DNA of 64,000 bases from Coix lacryma-jobi var. lacryma-jobi (GCA_009763385.1 CM019830.1:92940649-93004648); one strand, 5' to 3'; positions 23,552 through 36,593 are shown, counted from the stretch's first letter. Numbers and translations are program-made. The notes: generated from the letters alone by a model not told the origin.

Positions 23552-24960
23552 TCAACCTATTAAGGTTGATTCGTCTAAAGGCTTGGTGAAAATATCAGCC
23601 AGTTGGTGATGAGTATCGACATGGCGAAGGTCGATATCACCCTTCTCCTGGTGGTCTCGCAAGAAATGAAAGCGCACATCAATGTGTTTGGTTTTCGAGT
23701 GAAGCACGGGGTTCTTAGCAACGCTAATAGCACTCGTGCTGTCACAAAGCAAAGGCACTCGAGAAAAACTCAAACCAAAATCACGCAAAGTGGCCATCAT
23801 CCAGAGTAACTGGGAACAGCAGCTAGCCGCAGCAACATACTCAGCCTCCGTGGTAGACTGGGCGACACTAGACTGCTTGCGAGAAGACCACGAAACAAGA
23901 GAAGATCCAATAAATTGGCAAGTCCCAGAAGTGGACTTGCGCTCAATGCGACAACCAGCAAAATCGGCATCGGAATAACCGCAAAGCGAGAGGGTGGAGG
24001 AAGCAGAATACCAAATCCCGAACTCAGGTGTGAAACGAAGGTACCTGAAGATACGCTTCACCGCCTGACGGTGTGAGAAGTGCGCGGCGACGCCTGAAAG
24101 CGCGCGCACAGACACACCGCGAACTGATGTCCGGGCGTGTCGCCGTCAGTAGTAGAGTAGCGACCCGATCATGCTGCGCGGTACTCCTTCTGGTCCACTG
24201 CTTCTCCATCCACATCCGCATCCAGGGCAGTCGTCGTCGACATGGGTGTTGGAAGAGGCTTGGCCTCACCCATATCGAACCGCTTCAGCAAGTTCTTCGT
24301 GTACTTGCCCTGGTGCACAAACGTCCCCTCCCGGGATTGCTTAATTTGCAACCCAGAGAAAGAATGTCAGCTCCCATCATGCTCATCTCGAACTCCCTGC
24401 TCATAGTATCTGCAAACTTGGCAACCAAAGCGTGAGAAGAACCACCGAAAATGATATCATCCACGTAAATCTGGACCAAGAGTGTGTCTTTGCCTTGTGG
24501 AGGAGAAAGAGCGTCTTATCTACACATCCCATTTTAAACCCTTAGCTAGCAGAAAGGTTTTCAATCTATCATACCAGGCTCTAGGGGCTTGTTTCAAACC
24601 ATACAAGGCTTTGTGGAGTTTAAAGACATGGTTTGGAAACTTGGGATTTTCAAAACCGGGGGGTTGCTCAACATAAACTTCCTCCTCTATGTAGCCGTTT
24701 AAAAAGGCACTCTTGACATCCATTTGAAAGTTTGAAACCCCTGGAGCAGCATAAGCCAAGAGTATCCAATAGCCTCCAACGTGCTACAGGAGCGAAGGTT
24801 CTCCTCATAATCTATCCCTTCCTTCTGACTATAGCCTTTCGCTACAAGCCGGGCCATGTTTCTAACAACCGTGGCCATCCTCTCCTCCTTGCTTGTTTTT
24901 GAAAAACCATTTTGTCCCAATAGGCTTACAGTCAGGGGGAGGTGGAAACTAGAAACCAAA
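23552..24960 (-). pseudogene. Copia-B RT and RNase H
   Basis: Copia-type RT is recognised from FQTFKWMSRVPF (near 24720), VEQPPGFENPKFPNHVFKLH, LYGLKQAPRAWY and the catalytic IYVDDIIFGG (near 24465). RNase H at 24115-23552 shows FGIWYSASSTLSLCGYSDAD, ACCSQLLWM and KTKHIDVRFHFLRD, ending LADIFTKPLDE. Frames break near 24800, 24350 and 24110. Confidence 0.85.
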
Positions 24961-25499
24961 CCCGATTTCGCTCAAAGTTCTCTAACTCCTCATGCATGGC
25001 ATTGACCCAATCCGGATCCGTCAATGCGTGTCCAACATCTCGGGGCTCAAAATTAGCAACAAAAGCAGAATGAGCGAAGTGAGAGATGTGCTGTGACCTG
25101 GAGCGAGTAACTCGCTCGCCGATGTCGCCGATCATTTTGATGAGGGGGGTGCTGGCTCTGGATGTGTCGTGGCGCCTCCCGGGATGAAGTGACCTCCCCC
25201 TCATCAGCAGCTGGTTCCACCCCGGGTACAAAAGGTACCGCACAAGTGGAGATCTCCACGGCCCCCAGGAAGAAGAGGTGTCGGGGCCGTGAGTCGTCGT
25301 CGAGGCCGCTCTTTGCGGCGCGGGGTGGCAGTTGAGGGGGGTGCTAGATCATCCATACCTTCAGCACCCTCGTCCTCGTCATCAAAAAGAGGCTCTCCAA
25401 CCTCATGATCACCTGCACGCTCAAAACGAGAAGAAGGAGAAGAAGGAGAAACAAGAGTCTCGTCGAAGGTGACATCTGATGTCTCCATGACTGGTTAGT

Positions 25500-26330
25500 T
25501 AGTATCAAGGTTAAGTACACGATATGCTCTAGTGTGAGTGCCTAACCCAAAAATACTCCGTCAGAAGAACGAGAGACTCAACTTGTCCAGGTTGCCTTTC
25601 TTCAATATAAAACAATGGCAACCGAAGACTCTAAAATAACTTACCTGGGCTGGCGACCAAAACGCAACTCATAAGAGGTCTTCTTCAAAAACGCTCTCAG
25701 AAAAAATGCGATTCAAAATGTAGCAAGCAGTGTTCATAGCTTCGGCCAAAAGCGCCTAGGAGTCCTATGCTCATCAAGCATCGTCCTGGCCATCTCAACA
25801 AGGGTCCGATTCTTCCTCTCTACCACACCATTTTGGGGCGGTGTGTAGGAGAAGAAAACTGATGCTCCAAACCAAGGCGGTTACAAAACTTCTCAAAATC
25901 CGAATTTTTGAATTCGGAACCGTTATCACTTCTAATAGCTCGCATCGAGTCAAAGGGAACTCGTTCTGAAGACGCAAAATCAGATTGCGAGCGAGGCAAA
26001 AGTCTCAGACTTCTCAGACAAAAAGAAGACCCACGAATACCTCGAAAAGTCGTCAACAACAACCAAAACATACCACTTGCCACCAACCGAGCTCACCCGA
26101 GCCGGACCAACAAGGTCCATGTGTAAAAGCTCTCCAGGGTGCGAGGTCATACCTTGGTCACAGGATGGTGGGAGCGGCGACCATCTTCCCATGTCTACAA
26201 GAATGGCAAACTAGATCCTTCTCCATCGAGGCTTGGGCAATCCTCAGATTAGGCCAAGTGAGCTAAGTCTTGCAAGCAAGTCGAAGCTTAAGTGACCGAG
26301 CCTCCTATGCCACTTCAAAGATTGGAAGAA
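25500..26330 (-). pseudogene. Copia-B integrase
   Basis: GAG-pre-integrase (about 26330-26200) is degraded. The core shows PGELLHMDLVGPARV, VVVDDFSRYSWVFFL and IRSDNGSEFKN, the first two acidic sites of the D,D,E core, followed by the ERKNRTLVEMARTML-type region at about 25800 in another frame. The stretch to RT (25500-24960) encodes an acidic linker (DDEDEGAEGMDD). Confidence 0.8.
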
Positions 26331-26433
26331 GAAGGACTAGCCAAAAGACATCGAGAAGAACCAACGACTCCGAGAAATTCGCACGAAAGACTTCCCAAAG
26401 GGCAAATCAGACATACAAGATCACCCTGAGGAT

Positions 26434-26715
26434 CTAGGATGCGACTAAGGTTCGGTTTGAAACGAATCTCATAATCTCATCAAAAAGTTGCGAAACAGAA
26501 AGCAAGTTAAAATGCAGGTTAGAAACAAGAGCAACATCGCGCAACACAAAGTGCTCATTAACCCGCACAGTCCCACGAGATAATACCTTACCTTTACTAT
26601 TGTCGCCGAAGGTTATGTACTCCTTTCCGGCGACCGGGCTAAGGCTGGAGAACCACTTGGCGTTTCTGGTCATGTGCCTCGAACAACCGGAATCCACCAA
26701 CCAAATGTCCTCCAA
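26434..26715 (-). pseudogene. Copia-B protease
   Basis: IWLVDSGCSRHMTRNAKWF contains the copia aspartic protease active site DSG, followed by YITFGDNSKGKVLSRGTV and LHFNLLSVSQL. It would cleave the gag-pol precursor. The frame is open here but broken on both sides. Confidence 0.85.
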
Positions 26716-29400
26716 CCGTCTTACCTACATCAATAAAAAGACATAGGGTGAGCATACGGTCCAACACTGGGTTAGTGAAGTAAGGGGAAAACCAGTGTGG
26801 GGGCCGGCTGCTCAAAAGAAGGTTAGTGTAAAAACCATTCCTAGCACGTCTACGAGGGAAGCGATCACCACGCTGAGGAAAACGTGGTCCGCTGGGGAAG
26901 AAGCGCTCACCGCGAAACTCAAACTGCGGTGGGGGAAGGCGCTCAACTAAGCTTCCGCCACGGGGTCCGTCACCTTTAAAAGCAGGACCCCATTGGGCAC
27001 GCTCTCTACGAGGCCTACGCCTAGGAACCTGGGGCTCAACACCTCTAGGGCCTAGCGTCTCTCCTCGGAGCTCTCTGCTGCTGCCTAGGCCTGGGGACTT
27101 GAGGCTCTGGACCTCTAGGCCTAGCAGCTCTCCTCTGGACGTTCGGCACATGCACACCATGGAAAGGGTGGTACATATCGGGTTGTCCATCTCCCGAGCA
27201 CGGCGCGCCTCTCTCTTGCGCCTAAAGCAGAACTCGCTCAAGTGTCCATTCTCCCACAGAAATCACAATGATACCTCACCGCACGCAAAGGGGGTTGTTG
27301 GTACTCATGACTGTGGGTGTGGATCACTTTGCCCTTCTGTGGCAACTCCTCATGGATAGGTGGCATTGTATCCAGCTTTTTTTTAGGTGGTTGGGTTTGG
27401 GATGCCACACTTGTTCTTGGGTGGAGCTCTCGGAGGTTCCTCAAACACCCATCCTTGGTGACAGGGCTTGACCGGCTCTTTGGATGGAAGCTTGGTCAGT
27501 TTGGGAGTAGTGGTGGAGTTGGGCTTCTCACTAGGATTCAGACCACTCGACTCTCCAATCTTCCCAAAAGCAGAAAGATCAACACCCTGAGCAAGACCTA
27601 CACCATAACCTCCAGCAGCTCGCTTAAATTGGGAGATCATCATCCCGAGCTGCGGCTCACTACAAGAGACCCATGACAAGATGGTCCGAAGGTATGTGTT
27701 TTCCTCCTCGGTTTGCATCTTGTCATGCTGACATTCGCAATCTCCATCTCCAAACCCTCACACAAAGCGCACCTAGCCACATTAGTGCTACCTGAGTTGG
27801 CCTCTTCAAGAGACACAATCTTGGCATTCTTCTCTGCCAACTCAGATTGCAAGACAGGACAAGTCTTGCACGGACCTAACAGAGAAGGTCTAGCCTTCAG
27901 CTCATCCACCTCTCCTACCAACGCAGCATACTTACCTCTCAAAGTGAGAAGGTCAGTCATGTGCGTGGTGCACATCACACACTCAACCTCTTCCGACACG
28001 ACCACGGTGGACTTGGCAAACTCATCTCTCTCACCGTGTCCTCCCACTTCTGCCTAAACTCCTTGCGCACTCTAGCGGCACGCCTAAGCAACTTGTCCTG
28101 ACAAAGGGCGCGGCAGTAAGCTTCTCAACCTCAGCAGAAAGCTCGTCGTGGGTGAGGGATACCTGGGAGGTGTCGTCGTCGTCGTCCGAGGGGTGTGCTC
28201 CAGCTTGTCGTCGACCTCATCACCAAGCGCCATGGTGCAAAAGCCGTCGTCGTCGGCGAAGAAGCAGCAGAGGCTGTTCAGCTTGTCCTCGATCCTCTTC
28301 TTCTTCTCGGACTCGTCAACGCTTGAGCAAGCGGAGTCGTCATCCGAGCCGTCGACGTCGCTGAGCGTGGCGAAGAATGCACGCTGCTCAGCTTGGGCCT
28401 TCTCCAAGTACTTCTTCTTGATGTACTCCTTGTCGAAGCCGCCCCTCCGCTTGTGCCTCGCGGGGACATACTTCTCCTTGCGCTTTGCCGGAGTCGTACT
28501 TGTGCCCATGATCGCCCTTCCCAGATGAATGCTTCTTCTTGGGGCAGTTGACGATGAAGTGTTCGGGGGTCGCCACACTCATAGCATCCTGAGCGTCCTC
28601 CTCCTCGGCGACGGTTCATGCGGTTGTTGTGGAACCGCGAGAACCGGTTGGCGAGCATTGCCAACTCGTCATCCCCCAACGATTCAAGCTGGTCCTCTGT
28701 GACAGAAAAGAGTGAAGAAAGAGCAAGCCAGCAGAGGGTTAGCGGAAGAGCCAGAAACCAAAGCCATAGTCGGGCCAGAAGGATTCGCATAAGAAGCCCT
28801 CGACATGGCGTCAATCTCACTGGACTGAGCTTACTAAAGAGCTCATCGCATGTGAGGGTCTCATAGTTAGGCGATTCGATGATCGCCTGAACCTTGGAAT
28901 CCCACATAGATCGATCAAGAGTGTGCAAAAGCTTCAAAAGCACGCTCATGATCGTCAAAAGGCAACTGCTCCTTGTTAGCCCTCATCCTGTTGACAATCA
29001 CTTGAAAGCGAGCGAATAAACTTTCTATGCTCTCGCCAGGCTGATGTCGAAAGTTCTCATACTCACGCTTGAACGACTCGTAGAGTCGGGTTTTGACTTG
29101 AGAGGTGCCTCATGGAAACGCATGAGGGCGTCCCAGATCTCCCGAGCCGTAGCGAGGTGAGAAACACGATAAACTCTCCCATGCTTAAACATGAAAAGAG
29201 AGCATTACGGGCTCGGCTATGGCATCGTGCTCATCGATCTGTTGCCTGAGTGACACGAGCAGCCAAGACCACGTAATCGGCAGAGTTGCAAATATCCCAA
29301 ATAGAAGCACCCAAACTCTGCAAATAGGCCGACATGCGTATCTTCCAATACGCAAAGTTCGTCCCATCGAAAAACGGCGGTTTGCCCACGCCGCGATCAT
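26716..29400 (-). pseudogene. Copia-B gag
   Basis: Starting after the leader at about 29400, the frame shifts repeatedly. Recognisable parts are the N-terminal gag domain (SKVQAIIESPNYETLTCDELFSKL near 28860), DDELAMLANRFSRF with basic NNRMNRRRGGGR near 28640, a zinc knuckle split across two frames (CYECG then PEHFIVNCPKK near 28590-28550), a coiled-coil C-terminal part (27640-28047) and an Arg-rich linker to protease (26720-27000). Confidence 0.78.
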
Positions 29401-29447
29401 GTCGCCTTCTGTGGATCTGGAACGGCTAAGGTGGAAGATCCTTAACC

Positions 29448-29460
29448 CGCTCCGATACCA
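29448..29460 (-). other. Primer binding site of Copia-B, at the element terminus
   Basis: The minus strand reads TGGTATCGGAGCG. The PBS is the outermost sequence of the inserted copy: the next five bases, GCCAT, belong to the target. In a complete element the LTR would follow here. Confidence 0.85.
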
Positions 29461-31365
29461 GCCATGGCGAGGGGCTTCTTATGAAAATCCTTCTGGCCCG
29501 TCGATGGCTTTGCTTTCTGACTCTTCTGCTACCCCTCTGGAGGATTTGCACATTTTCTGTTCTTTCTATCACAGAGGAGCAGCTGGAGTTCATGGGGATG
29601 ACGAGTTGGCTTTGCTTGCCAACCGGTTCTCGTGGTTCCACAACAACCGTATGAACCGTCGCCGCGGAGGAGGACGCTCTGGATGTTTCGAGTGCGTCTA
29701 CCCTAACCACATCATTGCCAACTATCCCAAGAAGAACAAGCAAGCATTTGGGAAGGGCGATCATGGGCACAAGTATGACTTCGGCAAGCGCAAGGAGAAG
29801 TACGTCCCCGCGAAGCACAAGCAGAAGGGCGGCTTCAGCAAAGAGTACATCAAGAAGAAGTACTTGGAGAAGGCCCCAGGCTGAGCAGCGTGCTTTCTTT
29901 GCCACACTCAGCGACGTCGACGACTCGGATGATGACTCCGCTTTCTCAAGCGACGAGTCCAGAAGAAGAAGAAGATCGAGGACAAGCTAAACGGCCTCTA
30001 CTTCTTCGCCGACAATGAGGGCTTCTGCACCATGGCCCTCTGCAAGGAGGTCGACAGTCAGCTGGAGGAGACCCCTCAGAACGACGACGACGACGACACC
30101 TCCCTAGTATCTCAGACTCCTGATGAACTTGCTGCTAAGGTCGATAAGCTTACTGCCACCCTTCTTAGTCAAGATAAGCTACTTAGGCGTGCTGCTAGAG
30201 AGCGAAAGGAGTTTAGGCAGAAGTGGGAGGATACGGTGAAGGAACTTGAATCTGTCAAGTCCACCGTTGTTGTGTCTGAGGAGGACGAGTGTGAGATGTG
30301 CTCCAAGCACATGACTGACCTTCTCACTTTCTGGGGGAAGTAAGTTGCTTTGGTTGGAGATGTGGATGAGCTTAGAGCTAGATCTTCAGTGCTTGGAGGA
30401 TGCAAGTCTTGTGCAGGCTTGCAATCCGAGTTGGCAGAGAAGAATGCTAAGATTGTGTCGCTTGAGAAGGCCTGCGCGGGTAGCACTTGTGTGGCTAGGT
30501 GTGCTTTGTGTGAGGGTTTGGAGATGGAGATAGCAAATGTGAAGCATGACAAGATGCAAACCGAGGAAGAAAACACATACCTTCGGACCATCTTGTCATG
30601 GGTGTCTTGTGGTGAGCCGCAGCTTGGGATGATGATTGCCCAGGTTAAGCGTGCTGCTGGAGGTCCAGCTGTAGGTTTTGCTCAGGGGGATGGGAGTGCT
30701 GCTTCTTTTGGCAAGGATGGTGAGTGTAGTGGTCTTAACCCGAGTGAGAAGCCCAACTCCACCACTACCCCAAACTTACCAAGATTCCACCGAAAGAGCC
30801 TCTCAAGCCTAGCACCAAAGATGGAGTGTATGAGGAACCTCTGAGAGCTCCACACAAGAAATAGACATGGGCTCCAAAACCAAACCACCTCAAAAACAAG
30901 TTGGGCACCATGCCACCTATCCAGGAGGAGCTCATGTCACTGAAGGGCAAAGTGATCCACACCCACTACCGTGAGTACCAACAACCCCCTATGAGAGCGA
31001 TGAGGTACCATTGTGAGCACTGGGAGAGAGATAGACACTTGAGGGAGTTTTGCTTTCGGCGCAAGACAGAGGAGCACCGTGCACGGGAGATGAACAATGC
31101 GGACATGTACCATCCTTTCCATGATGTACATGTACCGAATGTTCAGTGGAGAGCTGCTAGGCCTAGAGGTCCTAGGCCTCAGGGAGGTGTTGCCCGCGGG
31201 GATCCTGGCTTTGCACGATATGGACCCCGTGGCGGTGGCTTTGTTGAGCGTTTCCCTCCACCATGTTTTGAGTATCGCGATGGACGCTCCTCCCTTAGCG
31301 GACCACGTTTTCCTGTGCGTGGTGATCGCTTCCCCGTAGGCATGCTAGGATGGTTTTTCTACTAA
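29461..31365 (+). pseudogene. Copia-A gag, C-terminal part
   Basis: It resumes with ASYENPSGPSMALL, then DDELALLANRFSWF, the basic NNRMNRRRGGGR stretch and a damaged zinc knuckle, CFECVYPNHIIANY, in which the last Cys is Tyr. A Lys-rich stretch, an acidic segment and a coiled coil (30032-30343, 30350-30844) follow, then RYHCEHWERDRHLREFCF and an Arg/Pro-rich linker. Stops lie at 29882, 30341 and 30842. Confidence 0.8.
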
Positions 31366-31455
31366 CCGTTCTTTTGAGCAGCCGGCCCAACACTGGTATT
31401 CTTCCTATTTCACTCACCCCACTGTTGGACCGTATGCTCACCCTATGTCTTTCTA

Positions 31456-34400
31456 TTGATGAAGGTAAAACAATTGGAGGACATTTCATTGGTGGATTCC
31501 GGTTGTTCGAGGCACATGACCGGAAACGCCAATTGGTTCTCCAGTCTTAGTCCTGTTGCCGAAAGGAGTTTATCACCTTCGGCGACAATAGCAAAGGTAA
31601 AGTGTTGTCTCGTGGGTTGGTGCGAGTTAATGAGCACTTTGTGTTGCGTGATGTTGCTCTTGTTTCAAACTTGCACTTTTACCTTCTTTATGTTTTGCAA
31701 ATTTGATGATGACTATGAGATTCGTTTTAAACCGAATCTTAGTCGTATTTTAGATCCTCAGGGTAATCTTGTATGTTTGATTTACCCTTTGGAAAGTCTT
31801 TCGTGCGAATTTCTCAGAGTCATTTGGAATCTATCGTTGTCTTTTGGCTTGACCTTCCTCCTCTGATCTTTGGAAGTGGCATAAGAGACCGGTCACCTGA
31901 GCTTCGACTTGCTTGCAAGGCTTAGTTCACTTGGCCTAATTCGAGGATTGGCCAAGTTGTCCATGGAGAAGGATCTTGTTTGCCATTCTTGTAGACATGG
32001 AGATGGTTGCCGCTCCCCACCATCCAGTGACTCAGGTCATGACTAAGCGCCCTGGAGAGCTTTTGCACTGGACCCTGTTGGTCTGGCTCGGGTGAGCTCG
32101 GTTGGGGGGAAGTGGTATGTGCTTGTTTTTGTCGATGACTTTTTGAGATATTCGTGGGTTTTCTTTTTGACTGAGAAAACTGAGACTTTCTCTTTTGCTC
32201 GCAATCTGATTTTGCGTCTTCAGAATTAGTTCCCTAAGACTCAATGCGAGCTATTAGAAGTGATAATGGTTTCGAGTTCAAAAACACAGATTTTGAGAAG
32301 TTTTTTGACTCTTTGGGCTTGAGAGCATCAGTTTCTTCTCCGTATACACTGCCCCAAAATGGTGTTGTTGTAGAGAGGAAGAATCGTACCCTTGTAGAGA
32401 TGGCTAGGACGATGCTCGATGAGCATAGGACTCCTAGGCGATATTGGGCGAAGCTATGAACACTACATGCTATATTTCCAATCGCATTTTTCTTCGAGCT
32501 TTCTTGAAAAAGACTTCTTATGAGTTGCGTTTTGGAAGACAACCCAAAGTGAGTTATTTTAGAGTTTTTTGTTGCCATTGTTTTATACTTAAGAAAGGCA
32601 ACCTGGACAAATTTGAGTCTCGTTCTTCTGACGGTGTTTTTTGGGTTATGGCACTCATACCCGTGCATATCGTGTAATTAACCTTGATACTAACCGAGTC
32701 ATGGAGACATCCGATGTCGCCTTCGATGAGACCATGGTTTGTCTTCTTCTAGATTTGAGCGTGCAGGTGATCATGAGGTTGGCGAGCCTCTTTTTGATGA
32801 CGAGGACGAGGGTGCTGAAGGGATGGATGATCCAGCACACCTCCCCTGCGGTGCCGCAAGCATCGTCGCCTCTACTACGACGACTCACGGCCCCAACCCG
32901 TCTTCGTCGACTACTTGGGGGCCGTGGGATCCGCCACCTCGAGCGGTACCTTTTGTACCCGAGGAGGCACCAGCTGCTATTGAGGGGTAGATTTCTTCAG
33001 CTCGGGAGGCGCCACAACATATCCAGCGCCAACAACTGCCTCAACAGATGATCGGCAGCAACGACGAACGTGTCACTCGGTCAAGGTCACAACAAATCTC
33101 TCACTTTGCTCATTCTGCATTGTTGCTGATTTTAAAACCCGAGATGTTGGACACGTTTTATCTGATCTGGATTGGGTCAATGCCATGCATGATGAGTTAG
33201 ACAATTTTGAGAGAAATCAGGTTTGGGTTTTGGTTCCACCTCCTCCTAAGTGTCAGCCTATTGGTACAGAATGGGTTTTCAAAAACAAACAAGGAGAGAT
33301 GGCCACATTGTGAGAAACAAGGCCAGACTTGTAGCCCAGGGGTATAGTCAGAAGGAGGGGATAGACTATGAGGAAACATTTGCTCCTGTAGCTCGTTTGG
33401 AGGCAATTAGGTTACTCTTGGCTTTTGCTGCATCCAAAGGGTTTAAACATTTTCAAAATGATGTCAAGAGTGCCTTCTGAAACGGCTACACTGGAGAAGA
33501 GGTGCATGTGAAACAACCCCCCGGTTTTGAAAATCCCAAGTTTCCAAACCATGTTTTTAAACTTCACAAAGCTTTATATGGTTTGAAACAAGCCCCTAGA
33601 GCCTGGTATGGTAGGTTGAAAACCTTTTTGCTTGCTAAGGGTTTTAAAATGGGATGTGTGGATAAAACACTTTTTCTCCTTAAGCAAGGCAATGACACTC
33701 TCTTGGTCCAGATTTACGTGGATGATATCATTTTTGGTGGTTCTTCTCACGCTTTGGTTGCCAAGTTTGCAGATACTATGAGTAGGGAGTTCGAGATGAG
33801 CATGATGGGTGAGCTGACATTCTTTCTCGGGTTGCAAATTAAGCAATCCCGGGAGGGGACGTTTGTGCACCAGGGCAAGTACACGAAGGACATGCTGAAG
33901 CGGTTCGATATGGGTGAGGCCAATCCTCTTCCAACACCCATGTCGACGACGACTGCCCTGGATGCGGGATGTGGATGGAGAAGCAGTGGACCAGAAGGAG
34001 TACCGCAGCATGATCGGGTCGCTACTCTACCTGACGGCGACACGCCCGGACACTCAGTTCGCGGTGTGTCTGTGCGCGCGCTTTCAAGCGTCGCCGCGCA
34101 CTTCTCACCGTCAGGCGGTGAAGCGTATCTTCAGGTACCTTCGTTTCACCTGAGTTCGGGATTTGGTATTCTGCTTCCTCCACCCTCTCGCTTTGCATGG
34201 AGTTTGCGATGAGCATGATGGGTGAGTTGACATTCTTTCTTGGATTGCAAATCGAGCAATCTCGAGAGGGGACGTTTGTGCACACCAGGGCAAGTATACC
34301 AAGGACATCCTGAAGAAGTTCGATATGGTGAGGCCAAGCCTCCAACTTCCACCACACCCATGTCGACCACCATGACGGCCATGGATGCGGACAAGGATGG

Positions 34401-35040
34401 AGAAGCTGTGGACCAGAAGGAGTACCAGAGTATGATCGGGTCGCTGTGTACCTGACGGCGACACGCCCGGACATCCAGTTCGCGGTATGTCTATGCGCAC
34501 GATTTCAGTCGTCGCCGCGCACCTCTTACTGTCAGGGTCAAGCGCATTATGAGGTACTTATGCTTCACACATGAGTTTGGGATTTGGTATTCTGCTTCCT
34601 CCACCCTCTCTCTTTGCGGTTCCTCGGATGCTGATTTTGCTTGTTGCCGACTTGATCGCAAGTCCACTTCTGGGACTTGTCAGTTTATTGGTTCTTCTCT
34701 TTTATCCTGGTCTTCTCGGAAGCAGTCTAGTGTTGCCCAGTCTACCACAGAGGCTGAGTATGTTGCTGCGTCTAGCTGCTGTTCTCAATTGGTTTGGATG
34801 ATGGCCACTTTGCGTGATTTTGGTCTGAGCTTTTCTCGTGTTCCTTTGCTTTGTGACAGCATGAGTGCTATTAGCGTTGCTAAGAACCCCGTGCTGCACT
34901 CTATGACCAAACACATTGATGTGCGCTTTCATTTCTTGCGAGACCACTATGAGAAGGGTGATATCCACCTTCATCATGTCGATACTCATCTTCAGTTGGC
35001 AGATTTTTACCAAGCCTTTGGACCAATCAACCTTTGCTAG
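31456..35040 (+). pseudogene. Copia-A pol: protease, integrase, RT, RNase H
   Basis: Protease active site DSGCSRHMTG lies near 31490; GAG-pre-integrase near 31880-32010; integrase with IRSDNGFEFKN and ERKNRTLVEMARTML at 32250-32420; RT with FAPVARLEAIRLLL (33390), LYGLKQAPRAWY (33580) and IYVDDIIFGG (33715); RNase H with FGIWYSASSTLSLC (34570) through HIDVRFHFLRDHYEKGDI. Many stops and shifts are present. About 0.41 kb after the RT core is present twice in tandem (33786-34197 and 34199-34617). Confidence 0.85.
33786..34617 (+). repeat. Tandem duplication of about 0.41 kb between RT and RNase H of Copia-A
   Basis: Both units run from GGAGTT..GATGAGCATGATGGG to CCACCCTCTCNCTTTGC. The first is 412 bases, the second 419. 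They differ at many sites and by several small indels. Copia-B has one copy. Confidence 0.85.
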
Positions 35041-36583
35041 GTTGAGAGGTGAGCTTGGTGTTTGTTTCCCCTTTTAGTTGGGGGAAACATTTTGACGTGT
35101 GTATCATAAACTGACTCTTTTTGTTTTGTTTTGTTTTCTTTGCTTTTCATCATGCATTTTTACCTTTTGAGCTTCATGACTATATTCCTTAGAATGTAAC
35201 TATGCTCTGTCTAGTATGCTCCGATGCTATATGATGATGCCGTAGCTTATGCTCTTTCTGGTCAATGATACATGTTGTGAGCTGAGCTATTTTGTATATG
35301 GTGAATTTGATTAATGAACTTAAAATTTGAAAATGTTCACCATTGAGATTGGCATCTAGCATGTGTAGGATGCGTTGAATTCACTTGTGCTTTTCATATA
35401 TGCTAGGTTGCTATGTCTCTAGTTCTGAGTCACTCACTTGCTTGGTCTGTTTCATATTCTGTCACAAAAACTGAACCAATTTTTAAGTGAATTAAAAAGA
35501 TTGAGATGGGATTGCTTGTCAACACATCACGGTTTCGAGACTGTTTCTCATTGTACTTTGAGTTAAACTTGAGCCGTGTGTGTGTGACCGAAACCGCTAT
35601 CTTAAGCTTCTGATTGCTTCTGCATAGGCTTCGCACGGTTGAAAAGTTGGCATTGACAAGCTTTCAACCTCTCGCAATCACAAGCTGAAATTTGAAACTT
35701 GTGTAAACTTCACCGCTGCAACTCCGATAAAATTCTGAAAACACAAGTATATGTCTCATTTTGCAGCATGATGATTGAACTTTGCTAGGAGTAGTGCACC
35801 TTGTATACATGTTGAGCACATGTTTTGAATTCCTGTCCATACATGTTCGGTGCTATTTTAATTGTGGATACCTCTTTGGCTAAAACTGCTCACTTTGATC
35901 ATATGTTCTTACTTCGTATTTTGTGATCAGTTTGAGCCTTTACTAGCATGATGTTTATGTTGTTGAGTCATCGGACCAGCACTTTGTAGAGCATCTTTGT
36001 ATTCTATCGACTATATTCTTGAAGCTACTAACTTGAATTTTGACTCATATGCATTTGGTAAGGAGAAGTTTGCCTTGTTGTGTACATTTTCAACTAAGGG
36101 GGAGAAAATGTCAAATCATAAAGGGAGAAATCATAAAATCATGTCTCTATGTATTCATTTTTGAAGGGGGAATTCATGTTTAGGGGGAGTTTGCTTGATT
36201 TCCGCTTTGACGAGATGTTAAATTGGTTTGGAGCGACTTTCAGCTCATATTGGTGTTTTTTTTTGTTTGGAGCGGTTTGGCTAGTTCTGTTGGGCCTTTG
36301 CCTCTTTCTGGAGGAACTAGCTTGTCTTTGTTTCCATTTGCTCTGACTTTTTCGCTAGCGGTGTTGAGCCTGTTCTACCTCTTCTTGAGGGCTAGCTTTG
36401 ATTTGCTTGGTTGCGTCGAGCCGTTGCCCATGTCTTTGGGGACCAAGTTGTTTTGCTCTTTCACTTGACCTTCTTCTGGCTTTGTTATGCTTTGGGTCAT
36501 TTGGATGAGTTCTCTACTTCTCCTTCTTCCTCCTTCTTCGACCTTCATTATGTTTTGTGTTGGTAGTTGACAATGCACTCATC
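35041..36583 (+). other. Copia-A 3' non-coding region
   Basis: No coding signal. Purine runs (AACTAAGGGGGAGAAAATG near 36094, AAGGGGGAATTC near 36165, TTTAGGGGGAG near 36180) resemble the true PPT. Repeats of the GTTGAGCC..CTACCTCTTCTTGAGGGCTAG type (36280-36400) match the Copia-B 3' region. Confidence 0.7.
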
Positions 36584-36593
36584 AAGGGGAGAT
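36584..36593 (+). other. Polypurine tract of Copia-A
   Basis: AAGGGGAGAT lies directly before the LTR start TGCGGATACATGGG. It has one G fewer than the Copia-B tract. Confidence 0.78.

Larger units (their letters stand above)
19911..29460 (-). mobile_element. Copia-B: same copia family as Copia-A, minus strand, one LTR only
   Basis: On the minus strand it reads PBS (29460), gag, protease, integrase, RT, RNase H, 3' region, PPT, 3' LTR ending at 19911. There is no 5' LTR: the base after the PBS is Copia-A gag. The Copia-A gag frame is continuous across the gap (GATTGATG before; GCCATGGCGAGG after), with a likely 5-base duplication GCCAT on the right and G-CAT on the left (one base lost). It is therefore an insertion with one end at the LTR terminus and the other exactly at the PBS. 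Confidence 0.85.

Noticed and set aside
19911..29460. Copia-B as an inversion of part of Copia-A
   Set aside because: Copia-A has its own full set of gag-pol parts on the plus strand after 29461 and the host gag is continuous across the insert, so this is an additional copy, not an inverted segment.
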